Positions 43,262-52,951 of a stretch of 64,000 nucleotides of DNA are shown here, piece by piece. Where the stretch lies: NCBI RefSeq assembly GCF_019397265.1, contig NZ_CP068985.1:1178001-1242000 (forward strand), written 5' to 3'. The notes under the pieces were generated by a model. That model worked only from the letters and a program-made list of their open reading frames with translations, searched no databases and was not told where the DNA came from. The DNA comes from Nonomuraea coxensis DSM 45129. Lineage in GTDB: Bacteria; Actinomycetota; Actinomycetes; Streptosporangiales; Streptosporangiaceae. How positions within the stretch are numbered: the first letter of the stretch is position 1; each line of letters opens with the position of its first letter. The position numbers and the translations under genes are program-made.

Positions 43262-44241
43262 CAGCGCGGGACCGGGACCGAGGCCAGGATGCCGTCGAGC
43301 AGGCCGTCGGCGGTCGCGCCCTCCAGCTCCGCCTCGGGCCGCAGGCCCACGCGGTGCCGCAGCGCGGGCCTGGCCAGCGCCTTGACGTCGTCGGGGGTCA
43401 CGTAGTGCCGCCCGGACAGCCACGCCCACGCGCGGGAGGCCGCGAGCAGCGCCGTCGCCCCTCGCGGCGAGACGCCGAGCTGCAACGACGGGGAGCTCCT
43501 GGTCGCGCGGGCCACGTCCACGATGTAGCCGAGCACCTCGGGCGCCACGTGCACCTGGGACGCGGCCTCCCGCCCTGCGGCGAGGTCCGCGGCGGACGCG
43601 ACCGGCTTGACCTCCGACAGGTCGCGCGGGTCGAAGCCGCGGGCGTGCCGCTCCAGCACCGCGATCTCCTGCTCGCGCGGCGGCAGCGGCACGGTCAGCT
43701 TCAGCAGGAACCGGTCGAGCTGCGCCTCGGGGAGCTGGTAGGTGCCCTCGTACTCGACCGGGTTCTGGGTCGCGCAGACCACGAACGGGTCGGGCAGCGG
43801 CCGGGCCGACCCCTCCACGCTGACCTGCCGCTCCTCCATCGCCTCCAGCAGCGCGGCCTGCGTCTTCGGCGGGGTGCGGTTGATCTCATCGGCGAGCAGC
43901 AGGTTCGTGAAGACAGGGCCCTCGCGGAACTCGAACTCCGCGGTCTTCGCGTCGTAGATCAGCGAGCCGGTCACGTCGCCGGGCATCAGGTCGGGCGTGA
44001 ACTGCACCCGCTTGAAGTCCAGGGACAGCGCGGCGCTCAGCGTGCGCACCATCAGCGTCTTCGCCACACCGGGCACGCCCTCCAGCAGCACGTGCCCCCT
44101 GCACAGCAGCGCGATGACCAGCCCCGTCACCACCGCGTCCTGGCCCACGACGGCCTTGGCCACCTCGGCGCGGAGCGCGGCGAGCGCGTCCCTGGCCGCG
44201 TCGGCGGACGTCGTCGGGTGGTAACTCTGCTCAGAGTTCAC
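43261..44241 (-). CDS. MoxR family AAA+ ATPase
   Basis: The 326-residue protein has Walker A GVPGVAKT, Walker B LLLADEINRTPPKTQAA, sensor I VCATQNPVEYEGTYQLPEAQ and the lid domain with SPRGATALLAASRAWA. MoxR ATPases are chaperones that mature metal or VWA-containing partners. It overlaps both neighbours. Confidence 0.94.
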   Translation of the reverse strand: MNSEQSYHPTTSADAARDALAALRAEVAKAVVGQDAVVTGLVIALLCRGHVLLEGVPGVAKTLMVRTLSAALSLDFKRVQFTPDLMPGDVTGSLIYDAKTAEFEFREGPVFTNLLLADEINRTPPKTQAALLEAMEERQVSVEGSARPLPDPFVVCATQNPVEYEGTYQLPEAQLDRFLLKLTVPLPPREQEIAVLERHARGFDPRDLSEVKPVASAADLAAGREAASQVHVAPEVLGYIVDVARATRSSPSLQLGVSPRGATALLAASRAWAWLSGRHYVTPDDVKALARPALRHRVGLRPEAELEGATADGLLDGILASVPVPR

Positions 44242-45481
44242 TGACCTGCCTTTCCATGTGGTCCAAGTATGCGGCGAGGGCGACGAGGGCCGCGTCGTCG
44301 GCGGGCGGCGGGCCGTACAGGGCCGCGCCGACCCGGTGCGCGTCCTGGCCGGTGCGGGCGGCGAGGGCGGCCACCACCTCCCGGCCGCCGGCCCCGGTGG
44401 CCAGGCCGAGCCGGGGGGTCAGCCGGTCGATCGCGCCCGCGCGCAGCGCCTCGGCGGCCCGCTGCCTGGCCCGCCTGGCGCGGTAGAGGCGGCCACGGCC
44501 CTCGACGGTCTCGGCCGCGCGTACGACGACGGGCAGGCGCTCGGTCACCACGGGCCCGAGCCGCCGGCCGCGCCAGATCGCCGTGACCGCCACCGCGATG
44601 ATCGCCATGTAGACGCTCCAGCGCACGTTGTCCGGCATGAGGTCGGTCAGCGACTGGCCGCGTTCGCCGGGCAGCTCGGCGACCGGCGGGTTGTCCGGGC
44701 GGACCAGCCAGGTCACCGGCCTGCCTGTGCCGATGAGGTTGAGCGCGAGCGCGGCGTTGCCGTCCTCGGCGAGGCGGAGGTTCGTCATGAAAGAGCCGTC
44801 GCCGACGACCGTCGTCGTGCCGCCCTCGCGGGAGTAGGACACCAGCGTGTAGCCCTCGGTGGTGGACGGGTAGCAGAGGGCAGCGCCGGGAGGGCCGTGG
44901 AAGGCCGCGCCGCCCATGTACGCGCTCCCCGCCGCCCGCGCCGCGGGCAGCGCGCACTCCGGCTCGCGCGAGCGGGTGCGGGCCGGGGCCGGGTCGGGGC
45001 GCACCTCGGGGGCCAGCGCCGTCAGGCCGGGCACGGCGCCGACGATCAGCCGGTCGCCCGGGATCCTGGCCAGGGCGTGCTCGTCGGCGTAGACGGTGTC
45101 GGTGATCAGCAGCAGCCGCGGGCCGCCCGTGGCGGCGAGCCGGGCGGCCGCCTCGGCGGAGTCGACCCGGTCGACCTGGACGCCGCGCGCCCGCAGCAGC
45201 TCGGCCAGCGCCCTGGACCCGGCGAGCGAGGTGTCGGCCGGGTCGAGCGGGCGCGAGGGCCCGCGTTGCGGGCCGAGCAGCACGCCGAGCACCGCGATCA
45301 GCACGACGAGGGCGCCCAGGAGCACGATCAGGCGGCCCGCCCGCCAGGTGGAGCGGAGGGTCGGCGAGGTGGGGGCGGAGCCGCCCGGCGGGTCGCCGGG
45401 CACGACCCCGTCGTCGGTGACGACCGGCTCGCCGAGCGCCGCTCCGCCGGGAGCGAGCGACTCCTCCGCCGGCGCGCTCAC
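44231..45481 (-). CDS. DUF4350 domain membrane protein
   Basis: The 416-residue protein starts at GTG 45481 overlapping the previous stop (GTGA). It has one N-terminal helix (LIVLLGALVVLIAVLGVLLG), an extracytoplasmic DUF4350 domain (ADTSLAGSRALAELLRARG, GDGSFMTNLRLAEDGNAAL), a second helix (YMAIIAVAVTAIWRGRRLGP) and a cytosolic C-terminal region. The GATase-like domain probably lacks a catalytic cysteine. It belongs to the MoxR cluster. Confidence 0.85.
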   Translation of the reverse strand: MSAPAEESLAPGGAALGEPVVTDDGVVPGDPPGGSAPTSPTLRSTWRAGRLIVLLGALVVLIAVLGVLLGPQRGPSRPLDPADTSLAGSRALAELLRARGVQVDRVDSAEAAARLAATGGPRLLLITDTVYADEHALARIPGDRLIVGAVPGLTALAPEVRPDPAPARTRSREPECALPAARAAGSAYMGGAAFHGPPGAALCYPSTTEGYTLVSYSREGGTTTVVGDGSFMTNLRLAEDGNAALALNLIGTGRPVTWLVRPDNPPVAELPGERGQSLTDLMPDNVRWSVYMAIIAVAVTAIWRGRRLGPVVTERLPVVVRAAETVEGRGRLYRARRARQRAAEALRAGAIDRLTPRLGLATGAGGREVVAALAARTGQDAHRVGAALYGPPPADDAALVALAAYLDHMERQVSEL

Positions 45482-46104
45482 GACGCCTCCCCGGCCAACG
45501 TCAGTGGGGCAGGGCGGGACTGGCGGAGGCGTTCGTCGAGGCCGGTCATGGTGGCGTAGGCGTCGGGGGTGCCCGGCACGCCGCCGTAGGTCACCTCGTC
45601 GAAGGAGCGGGCCGCCGCCGCCAGCTCGCCGGCGAGGTCGGGCAGCGCCGCCGCGGCCTCGGCGGCCAGCTCGTCGGCGGTGCGGCCGGGCATGCCGTCG
45701 ACCAGCGCGCGTTCCTCCAGGTCGCGGGCGATGGCGCGGAGCCGCTCCTGGATCGCCTCGCTCCAGCGGCCCTCGCCGGCCAGCCGCTCGGCGGCCCGGC
45801 GGTGCTCGTCGGCGGTGCGGGCGCGCTCGCCGTACAGGCCGCCGGTGACCAGGCGGCGCCGCCTGGACATGCGGCGGAGCTGCCACGACACCAGCACGGT
45901 CACGGCGACGACGAGCGCCAGGATGACGACGCTCGCGATGATCCCGCCCACCGGGCCGTTGCCGAAGGCGGCGTCGGCCAGGTCGCCGAGGAACTGGTTG
46001 AAGCGCCGCAGGAGCATGTCGGGCAGGGACTCGCGCTCGTACGGGGCCTTGAGGAGCTCCTCCGCGGCCCGCCGCGCGGCCTCCTCCCTGCCGATGGGGC
46101 TCAC
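45478..46104 (-). CDS. DUF4129 domain membrane protein
   Basis: The 208-residue protein starts at GTG 46104, overlapping the upstream stop by 4 bases. It has one transmembrane helix (IIASVVILALVVAVTVLVSW) and a C-terminal cytosolic DUF4129 domain with the ERLRAIARDLEERALVDGMP and PGRTADELAAEA motif. DUF4129 domains occur with MoxR, DUF58 and transglutaminase-like proteins. Confidence 0.85.
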   Translation of the reverse strand: MSPIGREEAARRAAEELLKAPYERESLPDMLLRRFNQFLGDLADAAFGNGPVGGIIASVVILALVVAVTVLVSWQLRRMSRRRRLVTGGLYGERARTADEHRRAAERLAGEGRWSEAIQERLRAIARDLEERALVDGMPGRTADELAAEAAAALPDLAGELAAAARSFDEVTYGGVPGTPDAYATMTGLDERLRQSRPAPLTLAGEAS

Positions 46105-47345
46105 GACCCGGCGGAGTTGGACGGGTGCCAGAGCTCGTCGGCCGAGCCGTGCACCCAGCCCTGGCGTTGCTGTTCGATGGCCGCCGTCTGCAGCACGAGG
46201 TCGAACGCCTCGCTGCGCATGCGCCGGTCGGCGTACAGGAGACCGGCGACGCCCGCCTCGAAGGGGTAGGTGAACATCGCGCCGAGCGTGCCGCCGATCG
46301 CGATCAGCACGGCCGACACGACGGCGTTGACCATCGAGCCCGCCCCGAGCATGCCGAACAGCGTGCCCGCGATCGTGAACGGGATGGACAGGACGCCCGC
46401 CACCAGGCCGACCAGCAGCGACGTGAGCAGCAGGATGCCGAGCACCCGCCAGAAGTCGCCGGTGACCAGCTGCCAGGAGCGGCGCATGGCGTCGATCGGC
46501 CCCCGGCTCTCCAGCACCACCGCCGGCGAGGCGAACGCGAAGCGGGTGCGGAAGAACAGGTAGTAGGCGATGTAGAGGATGAAGAACACCACCATCAGCC
46601 CGAGGAGCCCTCCGGCGCCGGTGCCGTTGGCCACCAGCGCGACGCCGATCACCACGAAGGCGATCAGCGGCACCGCCATGATGACCACCATCAGGCCCAC
46701 GACGCCGAACAGCGCCGGCACCCGGCCCTTGACCAGGTGCCACGCCTCGCCCGCCGTGAGGTTGCCGCCGAAGACGGCCCGCCCGAGTATGCGGGTGATC
46801 ACGCCGGTCAGCAGCGTGACCACGACGAACTGGATGGCGTAGGAGACCAGGGTGCCGCCGTACTGGGCGGCCAGGCCGGCCATGCTGCTGTCGAGCTGGT
46901 CGCCCTCGCGCGCGGAGGGGTCGGTGAGCATGCTGCCCATGCTGTCGAGCACGAACGCCTGCCCGACGGCCAGCGGCACGGAGGCGAGCAGCGCGGCGAC
47001 GGCCGACAGGCCGAGCACCGCCTTGGGGTTGGAGCGGATGAGCTTGATGGTGCCGTCGAGCATGTCGCCGAGGCCCAGCGGGCGCAGCGGGATGATGCCG
47101 GGGCGCAGCGCGGGGGGCGGCGGCATGTAGCCGTAGCCCGGCTGCGGGTGGGGCGGGTAGGGCGGCCGTGGGCCGGGGGCGTGGGGCTGCTGCTGTGGAG
47201 CCTGCCCGTACGGCTGCCCGTAGGGCACCTGCTCGGGGGAGCCGGGCGCGGTCCACGGGGAGGCCGGCGGGGCGCTGTAGGGCGGGGGCTGTTCGGCCGA
47301 CCAACCTGGGGGCGTCTCGGGCGAGGGACCGTGACCGTCTGACAT
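46101..47345 (-). CDS. Polytopic membrane protein with proline/glutamine-rich N-terminus (glycerophosphodiester phosphodiesterase membrane-domain-like)
   Basis: The 414-residue protein has about 85 low-complexity residues (P/Y/Q-rich), then RPLGLGDMLDGTIKLIRSNP, a signature of the family, and about six long hydrophobic helices. There is no phosphodiesterase catalytic domain. It is the first gene of the five-gene minus-strand operon that ends with DUF58 and is divergent from mtrA. Confidence 0.8.
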   Translation of the reverse strand: MSDGHGPSPETPPGWSAEQPPPYSAPPASPWTAPGSPEQVPYGQPYGQAPQQQPHAPGPRPPYPPHPQPGYGYMPPPPALRPGIIPLRPLGLGDMLDGTIKLIRSNPKAVLGLSAVAALLASVPLAVGQAFVLDSMGSMLTDPSAREGDQLDSSMAGLAAQYGGTLVSYAIQFVVVTLLTGVITRILGRAVFGGNLTAGEAWHLVKGRVPALFGVVGLMVVIMAVPLIAFVVIGVALVANGTGAGGLLGLMVVFFILYIAYYLFFRTRFAFASPAVVLESRGPIDAMRRSWQLVTGDFWRVLGILLLTSLLVGLVAGVLSIPFTIAGTLFGMLGAGSMVNAVVSAVLIAIGGTLGAMFTYPFEAGVAGLLYADRRMRSEAFDLVLQTAAIEQQRQGWVHGSADELWHPSNSAGS

Positions 47346-47613
47346 ATCCCAATCCTGGCATGCTGGGCGGGAGCTTGGTGTCCCGGAGGAGATTCGCTGC
47401 CCGATGACGCCTTTGTTCATAGGGAAATCTGGCAAGGATCCGCACCAGGGATGGCCTAAAGACGCTCCGTTACCGCAGACTTGGGATGCGGTCGCGGGGG
47501 CGGACCTGATTGTCGCCTTTCTCAGGGCTCAGGTCACACTCATGGGTCCACCAAGGGTAACCTTCAGCGATCGTGCGGGTATGTCCCAGAATGCGTAGAA
47601 CGAATGAGGGGCC
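47346..47613. promoter_or_regulatory. Divergent control region between the MoxR operon and mtrA
   Basis: The region is 268 bp with no gene. GTAAC motifs, the core of known MtrA boxes, occur at 47557 on the plus strand (GGGTAACC) and at 47469-47473 on the minus strand (GTTAC). They are not in the tandem arrangement of well-defined MtrA sites, so autoregulation is possible but weakly supported. No confident -10/-35 pair is visible for mtrA. Confidence 0.35.
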
Positions 47614-48291
47614 ATGAAAGGTCGCGTGCTGGTCGTCGACGACGACGCCGCTCTCGCCGAGATGCTGGGGATCGTGCTGCGGGGCGAGGGGTTCGAACCA
47701 TCCTTCGTGTCTGACGGCGACAAGGCGCTCGACGCGTTCCGGGACACGCGCCCGGACCTCGTCCTGCTCGACCTGATGCTGCCGGGGGCCGACGGCATCG
47801 ACGTGGCGCGCAGGATCAGGGCCGAGTCCGGGGTCCCGATCGTCATGCTCACGGCGAAGAGCGACACCATTGACGTCGTCCTCGGCCTGGAGTCCGGCGC
47901 CGACGACTACATCGTCAAGCCGTTCAAGCCGAAGGAGCTGGTCGCGCGGGTGCGGGCGCGGCTCCGCCGTACGGACGAGCCGACGCCGGAGATCCTCCAG
48001 ATCGGCGACATCACCATCGACGTGGCCGGCCACTCGGTCAAGCGGAGCGAGGAGACCATCAACCTCACGCCGCTCGAGTTCGACCTGCTGGTCGCGCTGG
48101 CCCGCAAGCCGCGCCAGGTCTTCACCCGCGAGGTCCTGCTGGAGCAGGTGTGGGGCTACCGGCACGCGGCCGACACGCGGCTGGTCAACGTGCACGTCCA
48201 GCGGCTCCGGGCCAAGATCGAGAAGGACCCCGAGCACCCCGAGATCGTGGTCACGGTCCGCGGCGTGGGCTACAAAGCCGGACCCGCCTGA
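47614..48291 (+). CDS. mtrA: Two-component response regulator MtrA
   Basis: MtrA is an OmpR-family regulator that coordinates cell-cycle, envelope and development genes in actinobacteria. The 225-residue protein has the receiver VLVVDDDAALAEMLG with phospho-acceptor D53 (DLVLLDLMLPG), the K in DDYIVKPFKPKELVARV, and the winged helix (NLTPLEFDLLVALARKPRQV). It is followed by mtrB after 20 bp and lpqB, the conserved operon. Confidence 0.96.
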   Translation: MKGRVLVVDDDAALAEMLGIVLRGEGFEPSFVSDGDKALDAFRDTRPDLVLLDLMLPGADGIDVARRIRAESGVPIVMLTAKSDTIDVVLGLESGADDYIVKPFKPKELVARVRARLRRTDEPTPEILQIGDITIDVAGHSVKRSEETINLTPLEFDLLVALARKPRQVFTREVLLEQVWGYRHAADTRLVNVHVQRLRAKIEKDPEHPEIVVTVRGVGYKAGPA

Positions 48292-48311
48292 TCCGCCCGC
48301 CCCCACCCGCC

Positions 48312-50057
48312 ATGCCCCCGACGAAGACCAAGCGCCCCCGCAGGCGGACGCCGCGCCAGATCCTCGGCGGCGTCCGCCGGCGGGTGCGGCGTGCGGCGGG
48401 CAGGGCGCGCAGCGTCTGGCGGCGCTCGCTGCAGCTCCAGGTCGTCACCAGCACGCTGGTGATCTCCGTCGTCGTGGTGGTGGTGCTCGGCACGTTCCTG
48501 TCCGAGCAGATCAACCGGGCCGTCATCCAGAGCAGCCAGCAGTCCTCGGTCAGCGAGGCCAACGCCGACCGGCTGCAGATCGCCGACGCGCTCGCGCCTC
48601 CCGACGACGACCAGACCAAGGCCGTCGACGCGGGCAAGGCCGCGGTCAACCCGCTCGACGAGGTGATGGGCGCCGTCACCGGCTCCGTCGACGGCGGCTC
48701 CAAGAAGCGCTACGACGTGCTCATACTCAACGTCGCCGCCCCCGGGCAGTCACGCGCCTCCGGCCGCCTCGTGCCCGGCAACGTGCCGCCCGCCCTGCGC
48801 GCCGGGCTGCAGCGCAACATCACGAAGCTGGTCTACGACAAGCCCATCGTCTCCATCGAGCGCGTCGCGCTGACCGGGCAGAGCCAGCCCCGCCTGATGT
48901 ACGTCGTCGGCGGCATCGTCCACGAGCCCTTCAGCGGCCAGAACTACGAGGTCTACCACTTCTTCCCGCTCGACGAGGAAGAGGCGCTGCTGTCCAACGT
49001 CCGGCTCGCCATCGTCGTGGTGGGGCTCGGCCTCGTGCTGCTGCTCGCGGCGATCGCGTACCTGGTGGCCCGGCAGGTCGTCACCCCCGTACGGCTGGCC
49101 CGCCAGGCCGCCGAACGGCTGGCCGCGGGCAAGCTGGACGAACGGCTCAAGGTACGCGGCGAGGACGACCTCGCCCGCCTGGCCAACTCCTTCAACGAGA
49201 TGGCCGCCAACCTGGCGCTCAAGATCCACCAGCTTGAGGAGCTGTCGCAGGTCCAGCGGCAGTTCGTCTCCGACGTCTCGCACGAGCTGCGCACCCCGCT
49301 GACCACCGTGCGCATGGCCGCCGACCTGCTGTACGACGCGCGCGAGGACTTCGACCCCATGGCCTCCCGCTCGGCCGAGCTCATGCAGGCCCAGCTCGAA
49401 CGGTTCGAGTCGATGCTGGGCGACCTGCTGGAGATCAGCCGCTACGACGCCGGCGCGGCCACGCTCGACCTGGAGCCGGTCGACGTCACCAAGGTCGTGC
49501 TGCGCGCGATCGAGGACTCCGAGGCGCTGGCCGAGCGCCACGGCACCCGCTTCGAGCTGCGGCTGCCGCCCGAGCCCTGCATGGCCGAGATCGACAACCG
49601 CCGGGTCGAGCGGATCCTGCGCAACCTGCTGTTCAACGCCATAGAGCACGGCGAGGGCAGGGAGATCGTCGTCACCGTCGGCGCCGACCGCGACGCCGTG
49701 GCGGTCGCCGTACGCGACCACGGCATAGGGCTCAAACCGGGCGAGGACACCATGGTCTTCGACCGGTTCTGGCGGGCCGACCCGTCACGGGCGCGCACCA
49801 TCGGCGGCACCGGGCTCGGCCTGGCGATCTCCCGCGAGGACGCCACCCTGCACGGCGGCTGGCTCCAGGCGTGGGGGCAGCCGGGCGAGGGCTCGCAGTT
49901 CAGGCTGACCCTGCCGCGCACGGCCGGGGCCGACCTCAAGGGCTCGCCGCTGCCGCTCGTGCCGCCCGAGATCGAGATGCGGCGCACCTGGCGCGGGGCC
50001 ATGACGCCCGTGCTGCTGCCCGCCGTGGGGGACGGGGCGGTCGATGACGAGGACTAG
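48312..50057 (+). CDS. mtrB: Sensor histidine kinase MtrB
   Basis: MtrB phosphorylates MtrA. The 581-residue protein has two transmembrane helices (LVISVVVVVVLGTFLSEQI and LAIVVVGLGLVLLLAAIAYL) enclosing a ~170-residue sensor, then a HAMP domain, the phospho-acceptor H near residue 324 in FVSDVSHELRTPLTT, and the ATPase motifs NLLFNAIEHGEG, DHGIGL and GGTGLGLAI. ATG 48312 gives a basic N-terminus like other MtrB proteins; no clear ribosome binding site precedes it, so translation is probably coupled to mtrA. The lpqB start overlaps its end by 14 bases. Confidence 0.95.
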   Translation: MPPTKTKRPRRRTPRQILGGVRRRVRRAAGRARSVWRRSLQLQVVTSTLVISVVVVVVLGTFLSEQINRAVIQSSQQSSVSEANADRLQIADALAPPDDDQTKAVDAGKAAVNPLDEVMGAVTGSVDGGSKKRYDVLILNVAAPGQSRASGRLVPGNVPPALRAGLQRNITKLVYDKPIVSIERVALTGQSQPRLMYVVGGIVHEPFSGQNYEVYHFFPLDEEEALLSNVRLAIVVVGLGLVLLLAAIAYLVARQVVTPVRLARQAAERLAAGKLDERLKVRGEDDLARLANSFNEMAANLALKIHQLEELSQVQRQFVSDVSHELRTPLTTVRMAADLLYDAREDFDPMASRSAELMQAQLERFESMLGDLLEISRYDAGAATLDLEPVDVTKVVLRAIEDSEALAERHGTRFELRLPPEPCMAEIDNRRVERILRNLLFNAIEHGEGREIVVTVGADRDAVAVAVRDHGIGLKPGEDTMVFDRFWRADPSRARTIGGTGLGLAISREDATLHGGWLQAWGQPGEGSQFRLTLPRTAGADLKGSPLPLVPPEIEMRRTWRGAMTPVLLPAVGDGAVDDED

Positions 50058-51783
50058 GCGGCTCTGCGCCGTCGCCGCGGTGGCCGCGGCCGTGGCGCTG
50101 ACGGGCTCGGGGTGCTCCGTGATCCCGGTCAGCGGGCCGTACGTGGTGGACGACACGGGCAGCGGCGACCCGCTCAGCAAGCCGTTCCAGCGGATGATCG
50201 CCACCGCGCCGCAGCCCGGCTGGGGGCCCCAGGACGTGCTCAAGGGCCTCCAGGCGGCCATGGCCGCCTACGACGACGACCCGACGGTCCTGCCGCAGTA
50301 CCTCACGCCCGAGGCGTTGCGCGGCTGGAGCCCCGACGGCGCGGTGACCGTGCTCGACGACGCCTGGAACTGGACCTTCGACCTGGGCGACCAGGACGGC
50401 ACCGAGTCGGTGCAGAAGATCTCCGTCAAGGCCCCCCAGATCGCCAGGATCGAGGAGGACGACACCTACGTGCCGCTGGCCGGCAACTGGGCGCGGCCGT
50501 TCGAGCTGGTCAAGGTCGAGGGCGTGGGCTACCGGGTGCGCAGCCTGCCGCAGGGGATCATCCTCACGAAGTCCGACGTCGCGCGGGCGTACCGGCCGAC
50601 CAAGCTCTACTACCTCAGCAGCGGCACCCAGGACCGGCTGGTGGTGGACAGCGTGCGGCTGCGGCTCAAGCCGACCAAGACGTACGCGCAGGTCGTGCTC
50701 GAACGGCTGCTCAAGGCCCCGAGCGCCGCCCTCCAGGGCGCGGTGAGCACCAGCTTCCCCTCCGGCACCAGGATCGAGTCGGTGCGCTCGGGCGAGGACG
50801 AACGGGTCGTCATCAACCTGTCGGGCCCGATCGACCCGCTCGACCTGAGCGGCGAGCACGCCCTCATGGCCCAGATCCGCTACAGCCTCACCAACAACGA
50901 CGTCGCCAAGGGCCGCCCCATCGAGGTGCAGGTGGACGGGGAGCAGTATTCCGTCTCCCAGCCCAACGTCGACCAGGGCTGGCTGGACAACGGCGTCAAC
51001 ACCGACTACTACATCGACAACGGCGCCGTCCACTACATGACCAACGAGGGGCCGGGGGGCGCCGTCGCCGGGCCCGCGGGCCAGCCGCGCGAGGGCTACT
51101 CCAACTTCGCGCTGTCCAAGCAGGGCGACCTCGTCGCCGCCCAGACCTCCACGGGCATCTCCATCACCCCCGCCACCCAGGAGGGGCAGTGGCAGGAGGT
51201 CGTCCAGGGCTCCCCGCAGGACCTCACCGCGCCGTCCTGGCACCGCGACGGGTCGCTGTGGACGTTCGACCGCAAGAACGGCGTCGTGCTGCGCTACGAA
51301 CCCGGCTCCAACCGCCCCGCCGAGCGTGTCGCCGCGCCCGGGCTGAAGGGCTGGGACGTCACCCGCATGCGCATCGCCAGGGACGGCGTCCGCGTGGTGC
51401 TGACCACCGGCGAGAACATCGTGCACGTCGGCGCGCTGACCCAGGCGGGCGGGCTGATGCTCAGCAACGTCAGGGTGCCGACGGCCAGGGAGCCAGGCGG
51501 GCTCATCGAGGACCTCGCGTGGCGGGACGACGAGCACGTGCTCGTGCTGGTCAAGAGCAACGCCGGGCAGACGCTGAACGAGATCGACATCGGCGACGGC
51601 GACGTCACCGAGATCCCGCTGAAGAACCGGCTGCGGCGGGTCGCGGCGCTCAACGAGCACGTGCTCGCGCAGGCGGAGAAGGGCAAGGGGAAGGGCTCGG
51701 AGATCCTGGAGCTCTCGCAGGACCAGAGCTGGAAGACCAGGATCGAGTCCAACGCCGAAGCCCCCCTGTTCCCCTTGGGCTGA
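50044..51783 (+). CDS. lpqB: Lipoprotein LpqB (GerMN domain, MtrAB modulator)
   Basis: LpqB interacts with the MtrB sensor domain in mycobacteria and affects MtrA activity. The 579-residue protein has lipobox LTGSGC (Cys about residue 24), an N-terminal LpqB region, a GerMN domain at about 205-300 (LRLKPTKTYAQVVLERLLKA, ERVVINLSGPIDPL) and a C-terminal beta-propeller-like half (NFALSKQGDLVAAQTSTG). It is exported and lipid-anchored. Confidence 0.94.
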   Translation: MTRTRRLCAVAAVAAAVALTGSGCSVIPVSGPYVVDDTGSGDPLSKPFQRMIATAPQPGWGPQDVLKGLQAAMAAYDDDPTVLPQYLTPEALRGWSPDGAVTVLDDAWNWTFDLGDQDGTESVQKISVKAPQIARIEEDDTYVPLAGNWARPFELVKVEGVGYRVRSLPQGIILTKSDVARAYRPTKLYYLSSGTQDRLVVDSVRLRLKPTKTYAQVVLERLLKAPSAALQGAVSTSFPSGTRIESVRSGEDERVVINLSGPIDPLDLSGEHALMAQIRYSLTNNDVAKGRPIEVQVDGEQYSVSQPNVDQGWLDNGVNTDYYIDNGAVHYMTNEGPGGAVAGPAGQPREGYSNFALSKQGDLVAAQTSTGISITPATQEGQWQEVVQGSPQDLTAPSWHRDGSLWTFDRKNGVVLRYEPGSNRPAERVAAPGLKGWDVTRMRIARDGVRVVLTTGENIVHVGALTQAGGLMLSNVRVPTAREPGGLIEDLAWRDDEHVLVLVKSNAGQTLNEIDIGDGDVTEIPLKNRLRRVAALNEHVLAQAEKGKGKGSEILELSQDQSWKTRIESNAEAPLFPLG

Positions 51784-51805
51784 GCCGCCCGCTCAGGGGG
51801 CGGGA

Positions 51806-52540
51806 ATGTCGGTGGCGGCGGGCATGCTGGCAGGCGTGCTGAACGCCGTGCTCGACCTCGTCCTGCCCCCGGCCTGCGCGGGCTGCGGCGCCAAGGGGCC
51901 CCGGTGCTGCGCCGCGTGCGTGGCCGAGCTGACCGCCCGGCCGGCCCGGCGGCGGCCGGACCCGTGCCCGCCCGGCCTTCCCGACTGCTGGTCGGCGAGC
52001 CCGTACGACGGCCGGGCCCGCCGCGTCGTCCTCGCCTACAAGGAGCGGGGCGCGGTGACGCTGGCGGCGGTCCTCGCCGAGGCGCTGGCGTTCACCGCCG
52101 TCACGGCGCTCTCCCGCACCCCCGGCGCCCTCCGCGCGTACGCGGCCGGCTTCGCCGTCGTCCCGGTCCCCAGCACCCGGGCCACGGCCGGGGCCAGGGG
52201 CCACGACCCGGTCGCCCGCCTGGCCCTGCTCGCGTCCCGCGCCCTGCGCGCGCTCGGCCTGCCCGCCCACCCCTGGGACGGCCTGACGCAGGTCCGCTCC
52301 GTGGCCGACCAGGCGGGCCTGAGCAGCGCTGAGCGGACGGCCAACCTCGCCGGGTCACTACGGGTCACCCGCCCCGCGGCAGGCCCTCCAGCGCCGTGTG
52401 CGCTGCTCGTGGACGACATCGTGACGACCGGCGCCACCCTCGCCGAGGCCGCGCGAGCCCTCCGATCAGTCGGAACGCCGGTTCCGCTGGCGATCACCGT
52501 CGCCGCGACACGCCGAAGATCTAAAAAAGCATTACAGTGA
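51806..52540 (+). CDS. ComF family phosphoribosyltransferase-like protein
   Basis: The 244-residue protein has an N-terminal zinc-ribbon-like region (PPACAGCGAKGPRCCAACVA) and the PRPP-binding loop LLVDDIVTTGATLAEA. ComF proteins are linked to DNA uptake in competent bacteria, but in actinomycetes their role is unknown. It follows lpqB by 22 bp and may be the last gene of that operon. Confidence 0.9.
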   Translation: MSVAAGMLAGVLNAVLDLVLPPACAGCGAKGPRCCAACVAELTARPARRRPDPCPPGLPDCWSASPYDGRARRVVLAYKERGAVTLAAVLAEALAFTAVTALSRTPGALRAYAAGFAVVPVPSTRATAGARGHDPVARLALLASRALRALGLPAHPWDGLTQVRSVADQAGLSSAERTANLAGSLRVTRPAAGPPAPCALLVDDIVTTGATLAEAARALRSVGTPVPLAITVAATRRRSKKALQ

Positions 52541-52586
52541 CAGTGAGTGAAAGACGCGGCCGACCGGCCCCTCCCCAGGAGGCCAC

Positions 52587-52715
52587 ATGTCGCTTCCCCG
52601 CGGGTTGCCGCCGCAGTGCTCGACCGGCGCTCAGCGCCCCGCCGCAGCGGACGCCGGCCGATTAAACAGGGCATCAAACCACGCCGCTCCGCCCCGTGAA
52701 TATCACGCAAAGTGA
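52587..52715 (+). CDS. Possible 42-residue small protein
   Basis: ATG 52587 follows a perfect AGGAGG four bases upstream and is read to TGA 52713-52715. The peptide begins MSLPRGLPPQCSTGAQRP and is polar, without a membrane helix. It starts 47 bases after the comF stop. No family is recognised; the support is the ribosome binding site alone. Confidence 0.3.
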   Translation: MSLPRGLPPQCSTGAQRPAAADAGRLNRASNHAAPPREYHAK

Positions 52716-52902
52716 TCGCCACGCCGGTCCTCCGGCTGACATCGGCCCAGGATGCGGATAGCGTTCTGACATGGCACCCGTTCGGGTCCGTGGTTGCGCA
52801 GAGCTGGGGCTCCCGGCTCTGCTAGCCGATGCCAGCCGCAGGCAAAACGGTCCACGTAAGGCGACTCTTTGTCGACCGATCACGGTGCGGCTTAGGGGTA
52901 AG

Positions 52903-52951
52903 TCCTGCCTTCCCGAGAGGTCAGATGCCTCTCGCCAGAAGAGAAGGGCAG
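52903..52951 (+). ncRNA. Structured leader element upstream of hpf
   Basis: CGAGAGG (52914-52920) and CCTCTCG (52928-52934) form a 7-bp hairpin with a 7-nt loop. It is enclosed by an outer helix, CTGCCTTC pairing with GAAGGGCAG with one bulge. No known riboswitch is recognised. It lies about 200 nt before the hpf start. Confidence 0.35.

Noticed and set aside
48150-48311. Upstream extension of MtrB to 48150
   Set aside because: It would overlap mtrA by over 140 bases and gives residues unlike MtrB; ATG 48312 fits the family.
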